NCBI GenBank assembly: GCA_965200235.1
Contig: OZ241339.1
Coordinates: 1,860,001-1,924,000, forward strand
Source: Azotimanducus chitobiosivorans
GTDB taxonomy: Bacteria; Pseudomonadota; Gammaproteobacteria; Pseudomonadales; Azotimanducaceae
DNA: 64,000 nt
Direction of reading: 5' to 3'
The translations under genes were made by a program, and so were the position numbers. The notes beneath the pieces are model-generated. The model saw only the letters and a list, made by a program, of their open reading frames with translations. It ran no database searches and was not told the origin of the DNA. Below, one piece after another: positions 34,219-43,151 of this stretch (its first letter is position 1; each line of letters opens with the position of its first letter).

Positions 34219-35522
34219 TAGCGAACGGGACCTGTCGAACTATGGAATCTTGCCGACTCGCCAAGCGCTTCTTCGATACGAATGAGCCTGTTGTACTTGG
34301 CTGTTCGATCAGAGCGACTGAGTGATCCGGTCTTGATCTGTCCGGCGTTGGTGGCAACCGCAAGGTCGGCGATGAAGGCGTCTTCGGTTTCGCCGGAACG
34401 GTGCGAAATCACCACCCCGTAGCCGCTTGCCTCGGCAAGCCTGATGGTTTTCAAGGTTTCGGTCAAGGTGCCGATTTGATTGACCTTGATGAGAATCGCG
34501 TTGGCGATACGCTCATTGACACCGCGCTGCAGCGTTTCGGCATGGGTGACAAACAGATCATCACCAACAAGCTGTATTGAATCTCCAATCATGCGAGTCA
34601 ACTGCCCCCATCCCTGCCAGTCGTCTTCGGCCATGCCGTCTTCGATCGACACAATCGGGTAGTCGCGCGCGAGTTCGGCAAGCCAGTGACACAAGGCATC
34701 GGCATCCAAACGCCTGCCTTCAAGCTGGTAGGCACCGTCCGCATAGAATTCGCTGGCAGCGCAGTCGAGGCCTAGCATGACCTCCTTGCCAAGCGTGTAC
34801 CCCGCCGCATGCGTGGCGTCGGCAATGAGGTCCAAGGCTTCGCGGCTGCTATCAAGGTTTGGCGCAAACCCGCCTTCATCACCAAGGCCAGTGGAGAGGT
34901 GCTTCTCAAGCAGCAGACGCTTGAGGTGCTGAAATACCTCCGAACCCACGCGCACGGCCTCGGCGAGCGATGCTGCGCCGACCGGCAGAATCATGAACTC
35001 TTGAATATCGACGGAATTGTCGGCATGCGCACCGCCATTCAAGATGTTCATCATCGGCAGTGGCAAGGTTGTTCCCTGCGCCGCGCCATAGAGGTCGGCA
35101 ATGTGCTGATGAAGGCTTGTTTCCCGCGCGAGCGCAGCGGCGCGCGCGGCCGCGAGCGACACGCCGAGAATGGCATTGGCACCGAGCCTTGACTTCAACG
35201 GAGTGCCGTCAAGGTCAATCATCGCCTCGTCAAGGTCCGATTGATTAGCCGCGTCCATGCCCTGAATGCGCGGCAGAATTTCCTCTTGAAGATGTCTGAT
35301 CGCTTGCCGCACGCCCTTGCCAAGGTAGCGCGAGGTATCGCCATCGCGAAGCTCGGTCGCCTCGCGCGACCCGATGGACGCCCCCGACGGCACCATGGCC
35401 GAACGCGTGAGCACGCGGCCATCAGGCGCTTCGACGGTGACATCGGTTTCCAAGGTGGGATTGCCACGCGAATCGAGCACTTCGCGCGAGCGGGCATTGA
35501 CAATGCGGATTGTGCTAGACAT
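34218..35522 (-). CDS. eno: Enolase
   Basis: A 434-residue glycolytic enzyme converting 2-phosphoglycerate to phosphoenolpyruvate with magnesium. It has PSGASIGSREATELRDGD, the catalytic acid in GDEGGFAPN, metal ligand region VSIEDGMAEDDW, catalytic Lys in ILIKVNQIGTL and the signature SHRSGETEDAFIADLAVA. ATG 35522 is chosen over an 8-codon upstream extension. It overlaps kdsA by 8 bp and lies in the pyrG-kdsA-eno-ftsB run. PEP made here is also the KdsA substrate. Confidence 0.98.
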   Translation of the reverse strand: MSSTIRIVNARSREVLDSRGNPTLETDVTVEAPDGRVLTRSAMVPSGASIGSREATELRDGDTSRYLGKGVRQAIRHLQEEILPRIQGMDAANQSDLDEAMIDLDGTPLKSRLGANAILGVSLAAARAAALARETSLHQHIADLYGAAQGTTLPLPMMNILNGGAHADNSVDIQEFMILPVGAASLAEAVRVGSEVFQHLKRLLLEKHLSTGLGDEGGFAPNLDSSREALDLIADATHAAGYTLGKEVMLGLDCAASEFYADGAYQLEGRRLDADALCHWLAELARDYPIVSIEDGMAEDDWQGWGQLTRMIGDSIQLVGDDLFVTHAETLQRGVNERIANAILIKVNQIGTLTETLKTIRLAEASGYGVVISHRSGETEDAFIADLAVATNAGQIKTGSLSRSDRTAKYNRLIRIEEALGESARFHSSTGPVR

Positions 35523-36363
35523 TTCGAATCTCAAGTGATTCCTCAAGCCACGGCTGCGCCTTCACGGCGGCGTCGATCCTTTGAAGGATCGGCAGGAAGG
35601 CTTCGAGGAGTCCGAGCGGGAAGGCGTTGGGGCCGTCCGACAGTGCTTCCGCAGGTTGCGGATGAGTTTCCATGAAGAGGCCGGCGACCCCAGCGGCAAT
35701 GGCCGAGCGCGCAAGCACTGGCACCATGTCGCGCTGGCCGCCAGACCGATTGCCGAGCCCACCCGGCATCTGCACCGAGTGCGTGGCGTCGAACACGACC
35801 GGGCAGCCAGTATTGCGCATGATCGAGAGCGCGCGCATATCGGAAATGAGCATGTTGTATCCAAAGCTGACACCGCGTTCACACACGAGTATCTGCTCGT
35901 TGCCGCCCGCCTTGGCCTTGGCAACAACATTCGACATGTCGTCAGGCGCGAGGAACTGCCCTTTTTTGATATTAACCGGCAGACCCGTCGCACTCACGCG
36001 CTGAATGAAATTCGTTTGGCGGCAGAGGAATGCTGGCGTTTGCAGCACCGAGACGACCTCGGCAACCGCATCGAGCGGCGTGTCCTCGTGCACATCGGTG
36101 AGCACCGGTACATCGTTCTGACGGCGAACCGCATCCAAGATGCGAAGGCCCTCGTCAAGGCCAGGGCCGCGAAAGCTCTCGTGCGAAGAGCGATTGGCCT
36201 TGTCGAAGGAGCTCTTGTATATGAAGGGGATGTTCAGGCGCTCGGTGATGCGCTTCAGATCGAGCGATGTCCGCATGGCGAGATCATAGCTCTCGATGAC
36301 GCAGGGCCCTGCAATCAAGAAAAACGGCGCGTCACCCCCGACGCGAAAGCCACAAAGTTCCAC
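35515..36363 (-). CDS. kdsA: KDO-8-phosphate synthase
   Basis: A 282-residue enzyme condensing PEP with arabinose 5-phosphate to give KDO-8-P for lipopolysaccharide. Motifs include IAGPCVIES, YKSSFDKANRSS, LTDVHEDTP, FLCRQTNFIQRVSATGLPVN and VFDATHSVQMPGG. The start is GTG 36363, overlapping the pyrG stop (TAGTG). Its presence shows a Gram-negative envelope with KDO. Confidence 0.97.
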   Translation of the reverse strand: MELCGFRVGGDAPFFLIAGPCVIESYDLAMRTSLDLKRITERLNIPFIYKSSFDKANRSSHESFRGPGLDEGLRILDAVRRQNDVPVLTDVHEDTPLDAVAEVVSVLQTPAFLCRQTNFIQRVSATGLPVNIKKGQFLAPDDMSNVVAKAKAGGNEQILVCERGVSFGYNMLISDMRALSIMRNTGCPVVFDATHSVQMPGGLGNRSGGQRDMVPVLARSAIAAGVAGLFMETHPQPAEALSDGPNAFPLGLLEAFLPILQRIDAAVKAQPWLEESLEIRNV

Positions 36364-38099
36364 TAGTGGACGCTGCTCAGCGCTTCTTGCGGGTGTGCGT
36401 GCGCCGCCTGAAGCCCCTGCCCTTTCGCAGCGAAGCGCTTGCGCGCCGCTCGGATGAAGCCGCTGAACAGTGGATGCCCGTCGCGCGGCGTCGAGGTGAA
36501 TTCAGGATGGAACTGACACGCCACGAACCACCTGTGGTCTGTGTACTCAATGGCCTCGACCAAGCCATCGGTTTGCGAGCGACCGCCAACACGCATGCCC
36601 AGATTCTCGAACTGATTGACGTAGGATTCGTTGACCTTGAAGCGATGTCGGTAGCGCTCGCGCAGCATGTCCTTGCCGTAGAGCGACCGAATCAGCGAGC
36701 CTTCGCTGAGTGCGCATGGCTGCTCGCCAAGCCGCATGGTGCCGCCAAGGTCTTCGCTGCCATCGCGAGTCTCTTCGACATCGCCGTCGTGCCACGCCTC
36801 GACAAGGCCAATCACCGGATCGGGGGTTTCGGGGGCGAGCTCTTGTGAGTGAGCTTGTGGAATATTCGCGACGTTACGGGCAAATTCGATGATAGCGGCA
36901 TGCAGCCCGTAGCAAATGCCAAGATAGGGGACGCCATGCTCTCGCGCGTAGCCTGCGGCGATGACCTTGCCTTCGAATCCTCGGTCACCAAAGCCGCCGG
37001 GCACCAGAATCGCATCAACGTCGCGAAGAACGCCGCAGCCATCGCGCTCAATGGATTCGCTGTCCACCGACATGATGTTGACCTTGGCGCCAGTATGCAG
37101 ACCGGCATGCTGCAAAGCTTCCATCAGCGACTTGTAGGCGTCTGGCAGGTCAAGATACTTGCCGACCATCGCTACCGTTACTTCACAGTCGGCGGTCTGT
37201 TCGGCATCGACCACATGCTGCCAGTCGGAGAGGTCGCCCGGACAGCCTTTAAGACGAAGTTTCTGCGCGACCAGGGAATCGAGACCCTCCTTGCCAAGCT
37301 TGAGCGGCACCCGGTAGATTGACGGCAGGTCCGGTAAGGAGATAACCGCCTGCTTCTCGACATTGCAAAAAAGAGCAATCTTCTCACGAGCACCCTCGTT
37401 CAAGGGCGATTCGGAGCGGCATACCAACACGTCGGGCATGACGCCGATTGAGCGAAGTTCCTTCACCGAATGCTGCGTCGGCTTGGTTTTAGTCTCGCCA
37501 GCGGTCACGATATAGGGCACCAACGTCAAGTGAATGAACATGCAGCGCTCGGAACCGACATCAAGCCGGAGCTGACGTGCTGCTTCAAGAAAAGGCAGTG
37601 ATTCGATATCGCCGACGGTGCCGCCAATCTCGACAATGGCGATGTCATAACCTTCGCCAACAGCGCGAATGCGGGACTTGATCTCATCGGTGATGTGCGG
37701 GATGACTTGCACCGTGGCGCCGAGGTAATCGCCGCGCCGCTCGCGCCTCAAGACCGTCTCGTAGATGCCGCCTGCCGTAAGATTATTCTGGCGCGACATG
37801 CGTACGCGCATGAAGCGTTCATAGTGACCGAGATCGAGATCGGTTTCGGCGCCATCAGCGGTCACGAAGACTTCACCGTGCTGGAACGGGCTCATGGTGC
37901 CCGGATCAACGTTAATATAGGGATCCATTTTGAGGACGTTGATTGACAGTCCGCGCGCTTCCAAGATCGATGCCAAGGATGCCGTCACCACACCTTTGCC
38001 GAGCGAGGAGACAACGCCGCCGGTGACAAAAATAAACCTCGTTCTGATTTTGTCCCGTTCTTCCCGCAAGGCGAGTCTATGGGTATTTGGGGCATCCAT
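36363..38099 (-). CDS. pyrG: CTP synthase
   Basis: A 578-residue enzyme aminating UTP to CTP. The synthetase domain begins RFIFVTGGVVSSLGKGVVTA and has DPYINVDPGTMSPFQHGEVF. The C-terminal glutaminase domain has nucleophile YLGICYGLHAA (Cys) and the His/Glu pair in QFHPEFTSTPRDGHP. The usual LGICLGMQ motif is altered to LGICYGLH. The start is uncertain: ATG 38099 gives a 20-residue N-terminal extension over E. coli PyrG, and no closer ATG or GTG exists. CTP is needed downstream to activate the KDO whose precursor KdsA makes. Confidence 0.95.
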   Translation of the reverse strand: MDAPNTHRLALREERDKIRTRFIFVTGGVVSSLGKGVVTASLASILEARGLSINVLKMDPYINVDPGTMSPFQHGEVFVTADGAETDLDLGHYERFMRVRMSRQNNLTAGGIYETVLRRERRGDYLGATVQVIPHITDEIKSRIRAVGEGYDIAIVEIGGTVGDIESLPFLEAARQLRLDVGSERCMFIHLTLVPYIVTAGETKTKPTQHSVKELRSIGVMPDVLVCRSESPLNEGAREKIALFCNVEKQAVISLPDLPSIYRVPLKLGKEGLDSLVAQKLRLKGCPGDLSDWQHVVDAEQTADCEVTVAMVGKYLDLPDAYKSLMEALQHAGLHTGAKVNIMSVDSESIERDGCGVLRDVDAILVPGGFGDRGFEGKVIAAGYAREHGVPYLGICYGLHAAIIEFARNVANIPQAHSQELAPETPDPVIGLVEAWHDGDVEETRDGSEDLGGTMRLGEQPCALSEGSLIRSLYGKDMLRERYRHRFKVNESYVNQFENLGMRVGGRSQTDGLVEAIEYTDHRWFVACQFHPEFTSTPRDGHPLFSGFIRAARKRFAAKGQGLQAAHAHPQEALSSVH

Positions 38100-38276
38100 C
38101 TTGCTTGCCAATTGCCATCTTCCGGTCGCGCTGCCGGTCGCACCAAGATGGAATGTCAGCATAGCGACATAGTGCGCTCGAATCAAGTGCTAGCGTTGTC
38201 CAACGAGACATGATGCTGAATGGGAGGGCTGAATCCACGGCAAGCCATGCTGCATAAGGTGTGCCGACGCACATCG

Positions 38277-39122
38277 CTACGAACCGCGCCCCGCCTTGGG
38301 CGAATTGGCGGTCAACCAATCCGCAGGCATGTCGGCACCTTCAAAGAGACGCGCCTGGAATCGTTGCATGCCATAGAGCCAGCGATCAATATCGGCGGCC
38401 TTGCGACGCACGTACTCTCCCACTTCGGGATGTGGCAGCACCCAGAAACGTTCTTCCCTGATGGCCGCGAGGCATTCGGCGGCAACGTGCTCAGATGTCA
38501 GCACGCCGTCACCCGCAGCCACGCTCGGTGCCGGCATGGTGCCCGCCTGCGGACTGTTGGCACCAATGTTGGTGTCCACGGCTTGCGGGCAGAGTACGGA
38601 CACGCCGATGCCCTGCTGCCCGTGCGTGATGGCAATCCACTCGGCAAGCGACACAGCGGCATGCTTGGTGATCGAATAGGCGAGCGAGCCAATCTGGGTC
38701 AGTAGACCAGCGGCCGATGCGGTGCTCATGATGTAGCCGCATCCGCGTTCTATCATTGAAGGCAGGACTGCGCGCGCCGCGTAGATATGCGACATCACAT
38801 GCACTTCCCACATGCGGTTGATGTCATGGTTGGATGTTTCTAGACCACCCCAAGTGACATATCCTGCATTCGACACCATGATGTCAACGGGGCCGGCCTC
38901 GGCGTCGGTGCTGACCACTATCTGCCTGATTTGGCTTTCGCTCGCCACATCCATGCCGACACCTCGACCGCCGATCTCAGCAGCGACTGCGCGCGCGCCC
39001 GCTTCGTCCCGATCCGCGACCACCACATGACGCGCGCCTGCAACGGCAAACGCCCGTGCGAGCGCACGGCCAATGCCAGACGCGCCACCGGTGACCACCA
39101 CGACACCGTTGCTTATTTCCAT
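38277..39122 (-). CDS. Short-chain dehydrogenase/reductase
   Basis: A 281-residue classical SDR. Cofactor motif VVVTGGASGIGRALA, NAG motif VSNAGYV, catalytic Ser region MSTASAAGLL and YSITKHA (YxxxK) are all present. ATG 39122 is chosen because GGGAGTG lies upstream; the longer frame lacks support. The substrate is unknown. It is divergent from the pilin genes. Confidence 0.9.
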   Translation of the reverse strand: MEISNGVVVVTGGASGIGRALARAFAVAGARHVVVADRDEAGARAVAAEIGGRGVGMDVASESQIRQIVVSTDAEAGPVDIMVSNAGYVTWGGLETSNHDINRMWEVHVMSHIYAARAVLPSMIERGCGYIMSTASAAGLLTQIGSLAYSITKHAAVSLAEWIAITHGQQGIGVSVLCPQAVDTNIGANSPQAGTMPAPSVAAGDGVLTSEHVAAECLAAIREERFWVLPHPEVGEYVRRKAADIDRWLYGMQRFQARLFEGADMPADWLTANSPKAGRGS

Positions 39123-39332
39123 TCGGACACTCCCAATAGCAGGTCGAGCGAGCATCATACGAGACAACTCCATATGGGACATTGATAACGAAGTGTGGTG
39201 TTGGCACCGTGTGCGCCATCTCCCACAAGCCAAGGCGAGATTACCTACAAACATTCGGGTTCATGTCGCAGCATGACCAGCGGGCATTCCTTGCACACTA
39301 GCGCTTCCACTCCACCTTAGAAGGCATCTGTC

Positions 39333-39815
39333 ATGCAGCAGTCACCGACACCCACCTACGAAACTGGCTTCAGCCTCATTGAATTGCTCGTCGCTATCGC
39401 GATTATCGGCATTCTCTCGGCGGTCGCGGTACCGACCTACCAAAGCTACATCAAGAACGCCAACATGGCGCGCGTCGAAGCGCATCTAGACGAAGGCGCA
39501 CGCTTCATTGAGAACGAAATGCGCAGGCTGCAAATCAATTTGAGCATGGGACTCGTCACGACGGCGAACATGGATACGGACATGACCGCAGCGAAGCTCG
39601 CCGAGCGCCTCAATGCGTCAGGCGGCACTTCGCCTACCGGCGCGGCGGCGTACAAGGCGGGCGCACACGCCGAAGCCGACGATACTTCCGGCCAAGTCGC
39701 CATTGAAGTCTCTGGCACGATCACTGGCGGCGATTACGCAGCTACGTTCACACGGCCCGCCTATGCCGACTTCACGGCCACAACAAGCAAGACCGTCAGC
39801 TGGGCAGACATCTAA
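39333..39815 (+). CDS. Type IV pilin-like protein (prepilin)
   Basis: A 160-residue prepilin. A short leader ends in Gly before FSLIELLVAIAIIGILSAVA, the PilD processing site with Glu5, followed by VPTYQSYIKN. The C-terminal half is low in Cys, so the usual disulfide loop is absent. It would be cut and methylated by PilD and assembled in a pilus or pseudopilus. The machinery is not in the window. The gene is followed 44 bp later by a second prepilin-like gene. Confidence 0.85.
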   Translation: MQQSPTPTYETGFSLIELLVAIAIIGILSAVAVPTYQSYIKNANMARVEAHLDEGARFIENEMRRLQINLSMGLVTTANMDTDMTAAKLAERLNASGGTSPTGAAAYKAGAHAEADDTSGQVAIEVSGTITGGDYAATFTRPAYADFTATTSKTVSWADI

Positions 39816-39859
39816 CCCGCCAGCCGCTACACTTCAGCTTTGAAACCGGAACACGCCCT

Positions 39860-40306
39860 ATGAGTCGTCTTTGGCAACGCCCGCCCCGCACTACGCCTCG
39901 CATGAAGGGCGGGCTTGGGCAATGGCGCGGTTTTTCGATTCTCGAGCTGATGCTGGTGCTCGCGGTGAGTTCGATCCTTTCGACAATCGCCGTTGTGCTT
40001 TATCAGAACTATGTTGAGACCGCGCGCCTCGGTGTGCTTGATGCTGCGATTATGAGCATCGAGCCCTTCCAAGAGGCGCACAGTTTGCAAAGCGGCACCT
40101 ACGCAGAAGGGTCTTGGCGCGCGACTGGCACGGGGGATGAGAGCCTGTTCGATGCCATCGGCTGGCGTCCAACTGACGAGGATGCCAACCTCATCGTGCG
40201 AGTCACGCTCACTGAAGGCGGCTTTCAAGTGCGTGCGAGCAACTCGTTCAACGATGTTGCCTGCCGAGTCTTTCCTTCGCGACGCGCCTGCCCGGCAACG
40301 CCATGA
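39860..40306 (+). CDS. Prepilin-like protein (minor pilin)
   Basis: A 148-residue protein with an unusually long, basic leader of about 24 residues before GFSILELMLVLAVSSILSTI, the prepilin processing motif with Glu at +5. A later globular domain ends with two Cys (ACRVFPSRRACPATP) that could form the pilin D-loop. It resembles a minor pilin that primes fibres. Its stop overlaps the LLM oxidoreductase start (ATGA), an odd partner. Confidence 0.8.
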   Translation: MSRLWQRPPRTTPRMKGGLGQWRGFSILELMLVLAVSSILSTIAVVLYQNYVETARLGVLDAAIMSIEPFQEAHSLQSGTYAEGSWRATGTGDESLFDAIGWRPTDEDANLIVRVTLTEGGFQVRASNSFNDVACRVFPSRRACPATP

Positions 40307-41058
40307 AACTCGGCGCGATTTTGAATTTCCTTGATGAGCCGGGCAATCCCAAGGCGATCATGACACGCGCCAAAGAACTCTCTCGCTGCGGCTTTGAGGG
40401 GCTGTGGACAGCGCAGGCGATCGGCCGCGGATTTATGGTGCACGACCCGCTGATGACGCTCGCTACCGCAGCAGCGGTGACGGACGACATCCTGCTCGGC
40501 ACCGCGGTGCTGCAAGTGCCGCTCTATCATCCGCTTGATCTCGCGCATCGAGTGTTGTGTCTCAAGCAAATGGCAGGGGAGCGGCTCATTCTCGGGATCG
40601 GCGCGGGCTCTACCGAAGTAGACTTCAACACCTATGACCGCGACTACAGCAACCGCTTCAAGGACTTCTACCGCATCGTGGACGAATTGCGGCAGGTCTT
40701 CGAAACCGGCAAGCTCGGCGACAAGGACTTGAGTCCGTGGCCGCATGTCGCAGGCGGGCAGGCTCTCTACCTCGGCAGTTGGGGCAAAGGTGTGATGCGC
40801 GCCGCGCGCGAGTTCGATGGCTGGATCGCCTCAGGGATGTACCGCAGTACCGATGAAATAGAAGCTGCGCTACGCGCCTACAAGCAGGCGGGCGGAGGCA
40901 CAAGCGTCGTGTCTACCATCCCTGTTCACGCGAAGACCGATTTGGGCGAGCTCAAAATGCGACTCACGCGCTTTGCCGATGCGGGCTTCGACCATGCAGT
41001 GATCGTACAGATGGGTGATGGGCCGCCTGCGGAGACGATACGCAGACTCTTGCCCTGA
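40303..41058 (+). CDS. LLM-class flavin/F420-dependent oxidoreductase
   Basis: A 251-residue TIM-barrel protein of the luciferase-like monooxygenase superfamily. It has FEGLWTAQAIGRGFMVHDPL, LGTAVLQVPLYHPLDLAHR, ERLILGIGAGSTEVDF and a C-terminal GFDHAVIVQMGDG. It is about 50-100 residues shorter than typical members because the central insertion segments are reduced. The electron carrier (FMN or F420) and substrate cannot be told. It is translationally coupled to the second pilin gene. Confidence 0.85.
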   Translation: MKLGAILNFLDEPGNPKAIMTRAKELSRCGFEGLWTAQAIGRGFMVHDPLMTLATAAAVTDDILLGTAVLQVPLYHPLDLAHRVLCLKQMAGERLILGIGAGSTEVDFNTYDRDYSNRFKDFYRIVDELRQVFETGKLGDKDLSPWPHVAGGQALYLGSWGKGVMRAAREFDGWIASGMYRSTDEIEAALRAYKQAGGGTSVVSTIPVHAKTDLGELKMRLTRFADAGFDHAVIVQMGDGPPAETIRRLLP

Positions 41059-41074
41059 TGACTGCCTCGCCTAA

Positions 41075-41327
41075 GGAAGGTCTGATTAAGTCTGCAAAGC
41101 TCAGAGGCCATCAGGCGTGTGCTGGCAAGGAGTGACGAAGAAGCGTGGCAGGCCCCACGTGATGAGGAATGACGCAGCCAGCGCACGCCTGATGGCCTCC
41201 CGAAGGGCGCTTCACGTGGTTGTGGAGGGGATTTCGTTGATTTTTTCGGTCACGATAGTGTAAGCGAGTCGATTTCGATGTGCCAATAAGTGAAGCGCTG
41301 AGCGAAGTAGACTTGATCAGACCTTCC
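41075..41327. mobile_element. 253-bp MITE, second copy, uninterrupted
   Basis: Terminal inverted repeats GGAAGGTCTGATTAAGTCT and AGACTTGATCAGACCTTCC bound the element, flanked by CTAA on both sides (41071-41074 and 41328-41331). Its sequence is the reverse-complement, somewhat diverged counterpart of the split copy at 9176-10880. No coding sequence is present. The right-hand duplication supplies the stop codon of the HicB gene. Confidence 0.9.
41077..41088 (+). other. Unoccupied target site of the IS110 element
   Basis: AAGGT-CT-GATTA is identical to the reconstructed target that received the IS at 9.4-10.9 kb and matches both target guides of its bridge RNA. The other end of this MITE (AAGGTCTGATCA on minus) differs by one base. 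Confidence 0.8.
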
Positions 41328-41744
41328 CTAAAGATAGTCCTCGGGGTCGGTGAAAGCCAAGCTGAGCTGCGGAGTATCTTCAATAGTCTTGACAGTAGGA
41401 AGCACCATGGTATCGGCAGTGTTGGCTTCCAAGCATTCCGACACCCATTGATTCAAGCTCTTGCCAGCAGCTGCCGCAGCCGCTGCGACCGATGCATGCA
41501 AGTGCGATGATATGCGCACGTTGAACTTGCCCGAGTACTGCTTTTCCGGCTCGATGCCGAGCTCTTCGCAACGATCAAAGAACATGCGCAGGGCGACAGC
41601 GCCTTCCGCCCGCAGGTGCTCGACATCGCGAGAATAGAACTCAGGGCTGCCGTTCAGTCCGATGAATCGTCCTTGCAGTTTGTCGGTGTCCCGGTCGTAC
41701 TCAATGATCGCTTGATAGCCATCAATGAGCATCACGTTCTTCAC
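41328..41744 (-). CDS. hicB: HicB-family antitoxin, orphan, 3' end shaped by a MITE
   Basis: A 138-residue protein. The N-terminal HicB fold is GYQAIIEYDRDTDKLQGRFI, then FYSRDVEHLRAEGAVALRMF; the C-terminal ribbon-helix-helix is FNVRISSHLHASVAAAAAAA with LNQWVSECLEA. No hicA toxin (about 60 codons with a conserved His) is visible on either side. The TAG stop lies within the target duplication of the MITE, so the original C-terminus was probably longer. The start is GTG 41744 or ATG 41732. It may still bind DNA as a regulator. Confidence 0.85.
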   Translation of the reverse strand: MKNVMLIDGYQAIIEYDRDTDKLQGRFIGLNGSPEFYSRDVEHLRAEGAVALRMFFDRCEELGIEPEKQYSGKFNVRISSHLHASVAAAAAAAGKSLNQWVSECLEANTADTMVLPTVKTIEDTPQLSLAFTDPEDYL

Positions 41745-41825
41745 TAGTTTCGTTCCACAAAAGCATCGAGCGAGAAGGATATGGTACTACTTCCCTGCGC
41801 CGCAAACGGTGAATTGGCACAAGTG

Positions 41826-43142
41826 TTAGCAGGCAATGGCATCCGTAACCAAGGCCGTGTCCGCAAGCCGCAAGATTCGATGACAAAGGCGGGCGGTGTC
41901 GCCTGCAAGCGGCGCACTCAAGGCATCGAATTTCGCTTCGAGACGCGCACCTTGCAAAGACAGGTCACGACAGGGGACGCTCGTATCGCAGTAGGCTTCT
42001 TGCACATCGTTGCCGTCGGTCGCGCAATGCACGCGCGTCTGCATCTGCGTCAGCGATTCGTCGGTGGACACGCGCACCTTGGCAAGCGTCGCCTGCACAT
42101 CGTCGCGGCAAATGACCTCATCTGCGTAGGTCTCGGGATTGCTTGTGTCGTGCCCAAGCCACGCGAGCGCGGCATTGGCGCGTAGGCTGAACTTGCCTTC
42201 AAGCCCGGTTTTCGGTTCGCAGATGCCACAGATGTCAAGAATGCTCGGATTCACGCTCAATTCAAGACCCTTCAAGCTGCTTGCGTCGTGTTGTTTTCGC
42301 AAGCCTTTGACACTGTCTATCGTCGCGTGGGTGAGATAGCAGGCCGCGTGATATTTGAAGAGCGAATCCAGAATCAGCCATGAATCCGCGATCTGTTCAA
42401 GCCGCGCCGAATTGACGCTGCCGATGCCCGCTGCCTGCACATAGCCTTGTTTGCCGTTCACGGCATCCGCGCTCGCAGTGAATCCGCGCGCTGCGAGACG
42501 CGCCGCGATAAGGCCTCGCTCGGCTGCTTGACCGGCGTGATACGGCTTGGTCATGGTGCCGAAATTGGCCTTGACACCAGACGCCGCAGACGCCGCGAGC
42601 GCCATGGCCTTCGCATATTGACCGGCGTCGAGCTTGAGCAGATGGGCAACACCCGCCGCGGCGCCAAATGTGCCGTAGGTCGCTGTCGTGTGCCAGCCAT
42701 TGAGATAATGCTTCGCCCCGATGGCGTTGCCGATGCGTCCTTCGATTTCAACGCCGACCACGAAGGCCGTCATCAGCTCGGCGCCGCTCGCGCCAATCTC
42801 CTCGGCGATCGCCATGACCGCTGGCCATACAGGCGCCGTTGCATGGCAGCCAACAGCCGCGCTCGTATCGTCGTAGTCGAGCGCGTGTCCGCTTGCGCCG
42901 TTTAAGAGCGCGGTGGTCGCAGGGTCGAGACGCAGCTTCGATCCAAGGACTTGGCAGCGGCCCTGCCTGTGCGAGAACTCATCGCGCAAGATGCCGGAAA
43001 GCGGTTCGCGGCTGCCGGCAAGCGCACAGCCGAACCAGTCGAGCACGCACTGATGCGCGACAGTCTTGACATCATCGGGGAGGTCCTCGTAGGTAAGTCG
43101 ACCGTATTTGTTCCATGCTTGCAGATAGTCCACTGAACACAT
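41826..43142 (-). CDS. MmgE/PrpD family protein (methylcitrate dehydratase/cis-aconitate decarboxylase fold)
   Basis: A 438-residue member with LLNGASGHALDYDDTSAAVG (active-site DYDD region), GVEIEGRIGNAIGAKHYLNG and TYGTFGAAAGVAHLL. Family members dehydrate 2-methylcitrate or decarboxylate cis-aconitate to itaconate. It ends a minus-strand operon of CoA-ester genes like those of itaconate catabolism, where a PrpD-like gene also occurs. Start ATG 43142 sits very close to GAGGAG; GTG 43133, nine bases past that site, may be the true start. Confidence 0.88.
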   Translation of the reverse strand: MCSVDYLQAWNKYGRLTYEDLPDDVKTVAHQCVLDWFGCALAGSREPLSGILRDEFSHRQGRCQVLGSKLRLDPATTALLNGASGHALDYDDTSAAVGCHATAPVWPAVMAIAEEIGASGAELMTAFVVGVEIEGRIGNAIGAKHYLNGWHTTATYGTFGAAAGVAHLLKLDAGQYAKAMALAASAASGVKANFGTMTKPYHAGQAAERGLIAARLAARGFTASADAVNGKQGYVQAAGIGSVNSARLEQIADSWLILDSLFKYHAACYLTHATIDSVKGLRKQHDASSLKGLELSVNPSILDICGICEPKTGLEGKFSLRANAALAWLGHDTSNPETYADEVICRDDVQATLAKVRVSTDESLTQMQTRVHCATDGNDVQEAYCDTSVPCRDLSLQGARLEAKFDALSAPLAGDTARLCHRILRLADTALVTDAIAC

Positions 43143-43151
43143 CTCCTCAAG

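Noticed and set aside
39286..39305. Sigma-54 promoter for the first prepilin gene
   Set aside because: GGG and TTGCA are present, but the GG-to-GC spacing is 8-9 bp instead of 10.
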